From Amycolatopsis sp. WQ 127309 (GTDB lineage Bacteria; Actinomycetota; Actinomycetes; Mycobacteriales; Pseudonocardiaceae), in the NCBI RefSeq assembly GCF_023023025.1, contig NZ_CP095481.1, forward strand, positions 7,329,001 to 7,393,000: DNA of 64,000 nt. Direction: 5' to 3'. Positions 1 to 12,000 of the stretch are shown here, piece after piece (the stretch's first letter is position 1; each line of letters begins with the position of its first letter). Under the pieces are notes generated by a model. That model saw only the letters and a program-made list of their open reading frames with translations, ran no database searches and was not told the DNA's origin. The position numbers and the translations under genes were made by a program.

Positions 1-1
1 C

Positions 2-3000
2 GACGTGCTCACGGGCGAGGTACCCGCCGACGCCCAGCCGGGCGCGGTGAGCCCGTCGACGGCCCGCGACCTGGCGGGAGCCTTCGTCCGCGGGGCGATC
101 GCCCAGGTCGCCGAGGCCTTCCCGGCAGCCGCGCGCCGCGTGGTCCCGGCGCCGACGTACCCGTACGAGCGTCAGAGCTACTGGCCGGCGGCCGTCGCCG
201 CCCCCGCCACCCCCGAGCCCTCCGCCTACCGGGTCCGGCTCACCGGGGAGGAGTTCTTCCTCGCCGACCACCACGTCAACGGCCAAGCCGTCCTGCCCGC
301 CGTCCTCTCCCTGGAGTTCGCGCGGCGCGCCGTGACCCCGGGCACCGCGTTCGCCCCGGCCGGCCTGCGTGATCTCGTCTGGAGCGCGCCCTTCCCGGTG
401 GACGCCACCGGCGCCGACCTGACCGTCGAGCGCGAGGGCGCCGCCTTCCGCATCCGGCGCGACGCGACCGACATTCACGCCCAGGGCCGGTACACCGAGC
501 CGGAAACCGCTGACACCGTGCCGCTCGACGCGGTGCGTGAGCGGTGCACCGCCCGGTCGCTCACCGCGGCGCAGTGCCGCGCGGCGCTCGACGCCGTCGG
601 CATCCGCCACGGCGCCCGGCTGCGGGCCCTGGACCGGCTCGCCATCGGCGACGGCGAGGTACTGGCCAAGCTCGTCGTGCCCGCCGCCGCCCGCGGCGCG
701 GACCTCGCCGTGCACCCGGCGCTGCTCGACAGCGCCGTGCAGGCGGTCGTCGGCCTGTTCGGCGACCCGGCCGGCACGCTGGCCGAACGCGACGGCCGGC
801 CCGCGCTGCCGTTCGCGGTCGACGCCGTCGACATCCTGACGCCCACCGCCGAGACGATGTGGGCGCACGTCCGCCGCGCCACCGACGGCACCGAAGTGAC
901 CACAGTGGACATCGACGTCTGCGACGACGCCGGCCGCGTCGCGGTCCGCCTGCGCGGGCTGGCCTTCCGTCGCGTCGCCGAGACGTCGTCGCCGCGCACG
1001 GCGCTGCTCGCCCCGGTGTGGGACGCGGTGTCCGGTGCCGGAGAGCCCGCGGTCGGCTCCCGCCCGGTCCTCGCCGGCGGCGACGCGGCGGAGCAGGAGG
1101 CGTTCCTGGCCGCGTTCCCCGGAGCCACCCTGCTCGACGGAGAACTTCCCGCTGACGTCGACCACGTCTTCTGGCTGCCGTCCGGCGACGGCGTCCTGAG
1201 CGTCTTCCGGCTGGTCAAGGCCCTCCTGAACGACGGCGCGGACGGCCGCGAGATCGGCTTCACCGCGGTCACCCGGCAGGCGTGCCGGGTGCCGGGTGAC
1301 CGGACCCTCGACGCCACGCACGCCGGCGTGCACGGCCTGCTCGGGTCCGTCGCGAAGGAGTACCCGCACTGGCAGGTGCGGATCGTCGACGTCGCCGCGG
1401 ACGAGCCGGTGCCGTGGGACGCGGTGGCGAACCCGCCCGCCGGCCCGTACGGCGTCGTCGCCGCCCGGCGGCACGGCGAGTGGTTCCGGCCGCGGCTCCT
1501 GGAGGTCGCCGACACGCCGTACGACACACCGTCGGCGCCCAGTGGCGTTGTCGTCGCGATCGGCGGCGCGGGCGGCATCGGCACCGTGTGGACCGAGCAC
1601 CTGCTGCGCCGCCACGGCACCCAGGTCGTCTGGATCGGCCGCCGCCCGCTCGACGCGGAGATCGCCGCGAACCAGGAGCGGCTCGCCGCGTTCGGGCCGA
1701 AGCCGGACTACGTCCGCGCCGACGCGTCCGATGCGGACGATCTGCGCCGGGCCTGCGCGACGATCGTCGAGCGGCACGGGCCGGTGCACGCGGTGCTGCA
1801 CACCGCGATCGTGCTGGGCGACCAGAGCGTGGCGCGGATGACCGAGGAGCGCTTCCGCACGACCTACGCGGCCAAAGCGGACATCGCCGTCAACCTGGCC
1901 GAGGTCTTCGCGGACCAGCCCCTGGAGTTCGTCGCGTTCTTCTCGTCGATGCAGGCGTTCTTCACCGCGCCCGGCCAGGCCAACTACGCGGCGGGCTGCA
2001 CGTTCGCCGACGCGTACGCCGACCGGCTCACCGAGCGGCTCGGCTGCCCGGTGAAGGTGATGAACTGGGGGTACTGGGGTGGCGTCGGCATCGTCGCCGA
2101 AGACGGCTACCGGCAGCGGATGGCGCGCCTCGGCCTCGGCTCGATCGAGCCGGCGGAGGGCATGGCCGCGTTCGACCGCCTGCTGACCTCGCCGTTCGAC
2201 CGGCTGGCGCTGCTGAAGGCCGCCGACGCCCGCAGCATCGCCGCGTTCTACGAGGACAGCGCCCTGACGGCGTTGCCCGCCGGGTCTTCCTCCCCGGTCG
2301 CCGACCTGCTCGCGGCGCGACCCGACCGGAGCGCCGACATCGAGCGCGTGCGCGTCGCCGCCGACGGCCACGGGCGGTCGATGGAAGCCGCGCTCGTCCG
2401 GATCACCTGGGCGCTGCTGCGCGACCTGGGCCTGTTCGCCCGCCCGGGCACGGCCGCCGAGCTGCTCGCGGCCGGCGGGATCGAGCCGCGGTACGAACGC
2501 TGGCTGACGCACACCCTCGACGTCTTCGTCCGCACGGGCCTGCTGCGCTCGGCCGACGGCCGCTACGAAGCCGTTTCCCCGTCGCCGGCGGACCTCGCCG
2601 AGGCGTGGCGCCGCTGGGACGCCGACCGGGCGCCGTGGCTGGCGAGCGAGGGCAAGCGTCCGCAGGCGGTGCTCGTCGACACGACCGTGCGCGCGCTGCC
2701 CGACATCCTGACCGGCCGCCGTCCCGCGACCGACGTCATGTTCCCGAAGTCCTCCCTCGAACTGGTCGAGGCCGTCTACCGGAACAACCCGGTGGCCGAC
2801 TACTTCAACGACGTCCTCGCGGACACGCTGGTCGAGCACGTCCGCGCCCGGGTGGCGGCGGATCCCGCGGCACGGCTGCGGATCCTGGAGATCGGCGCAG
2901 GCACCGGCGGCACGAGCGCGGTCCTGTTCCGGCGGCTGGCGCCGTGGCGGGACAACATCGAAACGTATTGCTACACCGACCTTTCCAAGGCGTTCCTGCT

Positions 3001-6000
3001 GCACGCGCGCCGGGCTTTCGGCGACATCGCGCCGTACCTGGACCCGCGGATCGTCGACATCGAGAAGCCCTTGGACGAGGGGTTCGGCGGCTTCGACGTC
3101 GCGGTCGCGACGAACGTGCTGCACGCGACGCGCAACATCCGCGCCACGCTGACCAACACGAAGGCCGCCCTGCGCGCGAACGGCGTCCTGCTGCTGAACG
3201 AGCTGAGCGACAACGTGTTCTTCAGCCACCTCACGTTCGGCCTGCTGGACGGCTGGTGGCGCTACGACGACCCGGCGCTGCGCATCTCCGGCTCGCCCGG
3301 CCTGACCCCGCGCGACTGGGTGCGGGCCCTGGCGGAGACGGGTTTCCGGCCGGCGTTCATCGCCGCGGAAGGGGCCGACGACCTCGGGCAGCAGGTGTTC
3401 GTGGCCGAGAGCGATGGTGTGGTCCGGCAGCCGGTCCCGGCTGGTGGGCCCGCCTTCTCGCAGGTCGCCGACGAACCCGTCCCGGTCGCCGTCACGCCTG
3501 CTCCCGCTCCTGTCACGGCGAGCCCGGATCGGGAGACCGAGCTGCTGGAGCGGGCGCGTGACCACTTCCGCGCGCTCGTCGCGGACGTGCTGCAGCTGCC
3601 GGTCGCCTCGGTGCGCGCCGACGTGACGTTCGACCGGTACGGTATCGACTCGATCCTCGTGGTCCAGCTGACCGAAGCGGTGCGCAAGGACCTCGACAAC
3701 GTCGGCAGCACGCTGTTCTTCGAGGTCCGCACGATCGACGGGCTCGCTCGCCACTTCGCCGAGACCCAGCCGGACGCGCTCGCCGCCCTGGTCGGCTTCG
3801 CCGCGGCGCAGGAGCCCGAGGTGCCGGAAGCCGCCGTCACGCGGGTCGTGGAACCCGTGCCGGACCCGGTCGTCGAATCCGTGCCCCCGGCCCGTGCGGA
3901 CGAAGAGATCCCCATCGCCGTCATCGGGATGGCCGGGCGCTACCCGGGCGCACGGGACCTCACCGAGTTCTGGGCCAACCTCCTCGCCGGCACCGACTCC
4001 GTCACCGAGATCCCCGGCGACCGCTGGGACCACGACCGCTACTACGACCCGCGCCGCGGCGCCCCCGGCAAGACCTACGCCAAGTGGGGCGGCTTCCTCG
4101 ACGGCGTCGACGAGTTCGACCCCCTGTTCTTCGGCATCTCACCCGGCGCCGCGTCCACAATGGACCCTCAGGAGCGGCTGTTCCTGGAGTCCGCCTACGA
4201 AACGCTGCAGGACGCCGGGCACACGCGTGACTCGCTGCGGGCCGCCGCTCGGGCGCGCGTCGGCGAAGACGCCGGTGACGTCGGGGTGTTCGCCGGGGCG
4301 ATGTACACCGAGTACCAGCTCTACGGCGCCGAGCAAGCGGTGCGCGGGGAACCGGTCGTGGTGCCGGGGAGTCTCGCGTCGATCGCGAACCGCGTCTCGT
4401 ACTTCTTCGACGCCAGCGGCCCGAGCATCGCCGTCGACACCATGTGCGCCGCCGCGCTGTCCGCGATCCACCTCGCCTGCGCCGCGCTGCGGCGCGGGGA
4501 GTGCGGCGCGGCGCTGGCCGGTGGCGTCAACCTGTCGCTGCACCCGAGCAAGTACCTGATGATCGGGCAGACCCAGTTCGCCGCGAGCGACGGCCGGTGC
4601 CGCAGCTTCGGCGAAGGCGGCGACGGCTACGTGCCCGGCGAGGGCGTCGGCACCGTGCTGCTGCGCCCGCTCGCCGACGCGGAGGCCGACGGCGACCGCA
4701 TCCTCGGCGTCATCCGGGGCAGCGCCGTCAACCACGGCGGCCACACCCACGGCTTCACCGTGCCGAACCCGCGGGCGCAGGGTGCGGTGATCCGGCAGGT
4801 CTACCGGAAGTCCGGGGTGGACCCGCGGCGCGTCGGCTACGTCGAGGCGCACGGCACCGGCACCCCGCTCGGCGACCCGATCGAGATCGCCGGCTTGACG
4901 TCGGCGTTCGGCGAGTTCACCGACGCCCGGCAGTTCTGCGCGCTCGGCTCGGTCAAGTCGAACATCGGCCACCTGGAAGCGGCGGCCGGGATCGCCGGGC
5001 TGAGCAAGGTGCTGCTGCAGATGCGGCACGGCACGTTCGCGCCGTCGCTGCACGCCGGGCAGGTCAACCCGGAGATCGACTTCAGCGCCACGCCGTTCGT
5101 GCTGCAGCGCGACGCCGCGCCGTGGCCCCGCGACGGCGGTGTGCCGCGCGCCGGGGTGGTCTCGGCGTTCGGCGCCGGCGGCGCCAACGCCCACCTGCTC
5201 GTGGAGGAGTACATCGTGCCCGAACGCGCGCAAGGACCGGCCGCGGCGCAGGCCGTGGTGCTCTCGGCGCTGGACGAGGACCGGCTGCGCGAGTCCGCGG
5301 CCCGCCTGCGCGACGACCTGAGCACACGGACCGACGCCGACCTGGCCGACATCGCCTACACCCTCCAGGTCGGCCGCGAGCCGATGCCGGCCCGCTTCGC
5401 GACGGTGGCCACCTCGATCGACACCTTGGTGGCCGCACTGGACGCCTACGTCCGCGGCGCGGAGCTGCCTCCGGACACGTTCGCGGGCACCGGGCTGTCG
5501 GGCACACTGGCGGCTTTGGCCGCGGACGACGACTTCCACGAGACCCTGGTCCGCTGGGGTGCGCGCGGCAAGCTGGCCCCGCTGGCCGAGGCCTGGGCCA
5601 GCGGCGTCGAGGTGGACTGGTCCCGCCTGCACGCCGACGGCCCGCGCCCGCGCCGGCTGGGCTTGCCGGCGTACCCGTTCGCCCGGGAGCGGTACTGGTA
5701 CACGGATGTGGTGCCGGGGAACCAGAAGCGCGCCGGGGCCGCGCCCGGTGGCTCGACGACGGTTGCGGCATCGGCCGGGCCCGCGAGTTCCGCGAAGCAG
5801 ACTGAGCCCGGTGGCCCCACGGCGTTCGCAACCCAAGCCGCGTTTCCCTCGCCTGTCGCAGCTGAGGTGCCGGTTCTGCCTGCGGCCACGGCGACCGCGC
5901 CTGCGGTGACCTCGGTTCCCGCGGTGCGCGAAGCTACCGCACCTGTGCCCGCCGCTCCGGCACCGCTCGCCACGGCGCCGGTCTCCGGTGCCGCCGCGGG

Positions 6001-9000
6001 TGCGGACCTGCCCGCCGGGGACCTCACCGTCTGCCCGGTCTGGGAGCCGCACCGGCCCGCCGAGGTCTCCTCCGGCGGCGCCGTGCTCGCGATCGGGCTG
6101 TCCGCCGCCGAGGCCGAGGCGATCGGGGCGTCCGGGACCGAAGTGTCCACTGAGGACGATGGCGAAATCGACCGGGTCGTCGTGCGGGTTCCGACTCGTG
6201 CCGGAGGTACCGCGGCCGAGCGCGTCGAAGAACACCGCCGCGCGACCCGGCGGCTGTTCCGCGTCCTCAACCAGCTGCAGGCCCGCCACGGCGACCGCGA
6301 CTTCGAGCTGACCCTCGTCACCCACGACGCCTTCACCCGGGACCCGGCCCAGGCCGGCCTGCACGGGCTCGTCGGCGGGCTCGCCAAGGAGCAGCCGCGG
6401 TGGCGCGTCAGGGCCGTCGACCTCGCGGCGGACGAGCCGTTCCCGGCAGCGGAGGTGTTCGGGCTGCCCGCCGACCGTCGCGCCCATCCCTTCCGGCGCA
6501 CCGGTGGCCAGTGGCTGCGTCGCCGGCTGGTGCCGGTCGAGCAGGCCGCCACGACCGCCGCGTTCCGCCGCGGCGGGGTGTACGTCCTCACCGGTGGCGC
6601 CGGGGACCTCGGCGTCGTGCTCAGCGAGTACCTGACCCGCACCTACGACGCCCGGCTCGTCTGGGTCGGCCGCCGTCCCGAGGACGACGGGATCCGCGCT
6701 CGGCGCCAGGGGAGCAACGCGGAGTACCTGCAGGCCGACGTCGCCGATCCGGCCGAGCTGCGCGACGTCCGTGACGAAGTCCTCCGTCGCCACGGCCGGA
6801 TCGACGGCGTCGTCCACCTGGCCATGACGTTCAGCCACACCCCGCTGGCCGAGCTGAGCGAGCCGGCTCTCGAAGCGACGCTCAAGTCCAAAGTGGACCC
6901 GTGCGTGCACTTCGCCGACGTCTTCGCCGGGGACGATCTCGACTTCGTGCTGCTGGTGTCGTCGCTGGTCAGCTTCATCCGCAACGCCGAGCAGGCGCAC
7001 TACGCCGCGGCCTGCGCCTACGTGGACGCGGCCGCCGACGGCCTGCGCGACGCCCTCGGCTGCCGCGTGAAGACCGTCAACTGGGGCTACTGGGGCAACG
7101 TCACCGACGACCTCCTCGACGGCATGGCCGCCCTCGGTCTCGCCCCGATCGAGCCCGCCGCCGCGATGGCCGCCGTCGAGGGGCTGCTCGCCGGGCCGCT
7201 CGACCAGATCGGGTTCCTGCGGCTCGGCCGGCCGCTGCCGGTCGAAGGGGTGCTCACCGGCGAGACCGCCGTGGTGCGGCTCCCGGCGGCAGCTATACCG
7301 GCTGAACCGGTCACGCCGCAGCTGCCCGACGCGCTCGCCACCTACCAGGCCGGCCCGGTGCCCGCCGAGATCGACGCCGCCCTGGCCCGCTGGGTCGCCG
7401 CCGAGCTGCGGGAGGCCGGGCTCACCGGCGCCGGCGAGCGGTTCGCCGCCTGGCTGCCGCCGATGCTGCGGGTGCTCACCGGCCACGGCCTGATCGACGC
7501 CGGCCGGTGGATCCCGGGACCGGACGCCGCGACCTGCCGCGCCGGGTGGCAGCGTGACGCGGAACGCTGGGCCGCGGCCAACCCCGACCTGCGCACGCCC
7601 CTCGACCTGCTCGGCCGGACCGTCCCCGCCCTGCCCGCCGTGCTGCGCGGCGACGTCCTCGCCACCGACGTCCTCTTCCCCAACGGCTCCTTCGCGCTGG
7701 TCGAGGGCGTCTACCGGGACAACCGGGTCGCCGATCACTTCAACGCCGTGCTGGCCGAACACGTGGCCGGCTTCCTGCGGGCGCGCCTCGCCGCCGAGCC
7801 CGGCGCGCGGCTGCGCGTCCTCGAGGTCGGCGCCGGTACCGGCGGGACCACCCGCGTGGTCCTCGACCGGCTCACCCGCGCCGGGCTGCCGCTCGCCGAG
7901 TACTGCTTCACCGACGTCTCGCGCGCGTTCCTGCACCGCGCCGAAGACGCCTTCGACCACGACTTCCTGACCTACCAGGTCTTCGACGTCGCCGAGCCGC
8001 CGCACGGGCAGGGCCTCGACACCGGCGCGTTCGACGTCGTCATCGCGGCCAACGTCCTGCACACCACCGCCGACGTCCGTGCGACGCTGCGCAGCGTCAA
8101 GGCCCTGCTGCGCGGCAACGGCCTGCTGGCGCTCAACGAGATCAGCGGCTTCTACCTCGTCAACCACCTGACGTTCGGCCTGCTCGACGGCTGGTGGACG
8201 CACACCGACGCCGAACTGCGCGTCCCCGGCAGCCCGGCGCTGTCCCCGGCCGGCTGGGCCGCGGTGCTGGCGCAGGAGGGCTTCACCGGCGTCGCGAACC
8301 CGGCAGCCGACGCCGAGCCGCTCGGGCAGCAGATCGTCGTCGCCCACAGCGACGGCGTCGCCCGCGGGCCGCGCGTGATCGAGGCACCCCCCGCGCCGGA
8401 GGAACCGGCGCCGGTGCGGGAAACGACGTCGATCGCCGCCGTGGTCCTCGAGAAGCTCGCCGACGCGCTGCGGATGGCCGAGAGCGCGATCGACCCGGCC
8501 CGGGCGTTCGCCGACTACGGCCTCGACTCGATCGTCGGCGCGGGGTTCGTCCAGCAGCTCAACGAGTCCCTCGGCCTCGACCTGCTCACCACGGTGATCT
8601 TCGACCACCGCAGTGTCGAGCTGCTCGCCGCGCACATCGCCGAAAGCCACCAGCCGACCGTGCCCGCCGCGGCACCGGAACCGGAAGCGCCGGAGACAGA
8701 CCCGATCGCCATCGTCGGCATCAGCGGCCGGTTCGCGCAGTCACCCGACCTCGACGCGCTGTGGCAGCACCTCGCCGACGGCGACGACCTGGTCGGCCCG
8801 ATCGAACGCTGGGACGTCTCCGGTCCCGAGTGGACGGACGTCGCGTGCCGGGAAGGCAGCTTCCTCGACGGCATCGACGAGTTCGACGCGCGTTTCTTCA
8901 AGATGTCCGGGCGCGAGGCCGCCTACACCGATCCCCAGCAGCGGCTGTTCCTCGAAGAGGCGTGGACGGCGCTGGAGAACGCCGGGTACGTCGGCACCGC

Positions 9001-12000
9001 GCTCGACGACAAGCGCGCGGGCGTCTACGTCGGCTGCACCGGCGGCGACTACACCGCCTGGTTCGACGAGCGGCCGCCCGCACAGGCGGCCTGGGGCAAC
9101 GCGCCCTCGATCGTGCCCGCCCGGGTCGCCTACCACCTGAACCTGCGCGGGCCCGCGATCGCCGTCGACACGGCCTGCTCCAGCTCGATGGTCGCGATCC
9201 ACCTCGCGTGCCAGGGGTTGTGGAGCGGCGAGACGGACCTCGCCGTCGCCGGCGGTGTCGCCGTGCAGACCACGCCGAAGACCTACCTGACGGCCGGCCG
9301 CGCGGGGATGCTGTCCCCGACGGGCCGCTGCCACACCTTCGACGCGGCCGCCGACGGGTTCGTCCCCGGTGAGGGCGTCGGCGTCGTCGTGCTCCGGCGG
9401 CTCTCCGACGCGCTCGCCGACGGCGACCACGTCCACGCCGTCATCCGCGGCTCCGGCATCAACCAGGACGGCGCGACCAACGGGATCACCGCCCCCAGCG
9501 CGACGTCGCAGGAACGGCTCATCCGCGAGGTCCACGAGCGCTTCGGCGTCGACCCGGCCGAGATCGGCCTTCTCGAGGCGCACGGCACCGGCACCAAACT
9601 GGGTGACCCGATCGAGACCGCGGCGCTGGTCCGCGCGTTCGGCGCGGCCGAAGGCTCGCGTGGCTGCGCCCTCGGCACGGTGAAGACGAACATCGGCCAC
9701 ACGATGTCCGCAGCGGGCGTCGCGGGACTGCTCAAGATCGTCCTCGCGATGCGGCACCGGATGCTCCCGCCGTCGCTGCACCACGCCGAGACCAACCCGG
9801 CGATCCGCCTCGGCGGCAGCCCGTTCCACGTCACCACCGAGCTGACGCCGTGGGAGCCGAACGGCCGGGGCAAGCTGGTCGCCGCGACGAGCTCGTTCGG
9901 CTTCAGCGGCACCAACGCACACCTCGTCGTCGAAGAGCCGCCCGCGATCGCGCCGCGCGACGACGACGGCCGCGAGCGGCTGTTCCTGCTGTCCGCGCCC
10001 CGCCCCGAAGCGCTTCGGCAGCTGGTCGAAGGCCTGGCCGAGCACCTGACCGCGCACCCGGACGCGGTGCTCGCCGACGTCGGCTACACCCTCGCGCACG
10101 GCCGGGCCCACTTCGCCCAGCGCGTCGCCTTCGCGGCTTCCGATCGTGAGACTTTGCTGCGGCAGCTGGAAAAATGGCTGGCCGACGGGACGGTCCCCGC
10201 GGCCGCCGAGCTGGAGCGGATCCGGGCGCGGTGGAGCGAAGGCGGGAAGCTCGACGCCGAGTTCACGGGCCGCCGGACGCCGTTGCCGACCTACCCGTTC
10301 CAGCGCCGCGCGGCCTGGGCCGGCGGCGGGACGCCGGAGAGCGCCCTGCCCGCCGGACCGACGGCCCACGAGCCGATCGCCGTCGTCGGGCTGGCCGCGC
10401 GGTTCGCCGACAGCCCGGACGCCGGGAGCCTGTGGGCCCACCTCGCCGCCGGCGACGACCTCGTCGGCGACGTCACCCGCTGGGACCTCGCCGGGAAGCT
10501 GGGCCCGAAGGCGGGCCGCCAGTACGGCAGCTTCCTCGACGACCCGGCGCGGTTCGACGCGCTGTTCTTCAGCGTCTCCGGCACCGAGGCGGTGCACACC
10601 GACCCGCAGCAGCGCGTCTTCCTCGAAGAGTGCTGGCACGCACTGGAAGACGCCGGGTACGCGGGGGAGCGGCTCACCGACCGCGCGTGCGGCGTCTACA
10701 TCGGCGCCTACCCGGGCGACTACCACCAGCTGATCGGCGGCGAGAAGCCCCCGCAGACCATGTGGGGCAACATGGCCTCGGTCATCGCGTCGCGGATCTC
10801 CTACCTGCTCGACCTGTCCGGGCCCGCGATCGCCGTCGACTCGGCGTGCTCCAGCTCGCTCGTCGCCATCCACCTGGCGTGCGACAGCCTGCGGCTCGGC
10901 ACGGTGTCGATGGCCTTGGCCGGCGGCGTGTTCGTCCAGGCGACGCCGCGGCTCTACGAGTACTCGTCCACGGCGAAGATGCTCTCGCCGACCGGGCGCT
11001 GCCGCACCTTCGACGCGTCGGCCGACGGCATGGTGCCCGGCGAGGGCGCCGGGGTCCTGGTGCTCAAGCGGCTGTCCGACGCGGTCCGCGACGGCGACCA
11101 CGTCTACGGCGTCATCAGCGCCTCCGGCGTCAACCAGGACGGCGCCACCAACGGCATCACCGCGCCGAGCGCCCAGGCCCAGGAGGATCTGGTCCGCCAG
11201 GTCCACCGCGACGCGGGCGTGCGCCCGGGCGGCGTCCAGCTGATCGAGGCCCACGGCACCGGCACCCCGCTCGGCGACCCGATCGAGTTCGGCGCCCTCG
11301 CCGAGGCGTTCACCGGCGCGCCCGCGGGTGGGTGCGCGCTCGGGTCGATCAAGACGAACGTCGGGCACACGCAGTTCACCGCGGGGGTCGCCGGCACGAT
11401 CAAGGCGCTGCTCGCGCTGCACCACCGGCAGGTACCCCCGTCGCTGCACTTCGGCCGGGCCAACCCGGCGATTCCTCTGACGGACAGCGCGTTCTACGTG
11501 CCCACGTCGCTGCGCGAGTGGCCGTCGCCGGAGTCCGGGCCGCGCCGTGCGGGCGTGAGCTCGTTCGGCGCCAGCGGGACCAACGCGCACCTCGTCGTCG
11601 AGGAGGCGGCGGGGGCCGATGTGACGCACGCGGCGCGGGACGAGTGGCTGGTCGTGCTGTCGGCGCAGGACGAGACGGCGTTGCGCAGTCACGTCGAGCG
11701 CGTGCTCGCCCACGCCGAGTCACACGACGTCGACCTCGGCGACGCCGCTTACACCCTCGCCGTCGGCCGCCGTCCGGAGAACCTGCGGTGGGCCTGTGTC
11801 GCGCCGGACCGGGCCGCGTGGCTCGACGCCATGCGGGCCTGGCTGCGCGACGGCCGGGCGGACTCGGTCGTCACCGGCTCGGTGCCCGACGAGCTGCCCG
11901 AGATGTCCTCGGTGGACGGGCTGGCGCTGACCGAGGTGGCCGCGCGGTACGTACGGGGCGAGATCCCGTCGTTGGGCGGGTTGTTCGGTGACGGGTTCCG

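Noticed and set aside
4139..8650. A 1503-residue minus-strand frame opposite the first PKS
   Set aside because: It is a mirror of the third-position GC bias of the PKS and shows no domain motifs. The same holds for long minus frames at 8741-11713, 13205-17134, 20884-24018 and 24301-27840.
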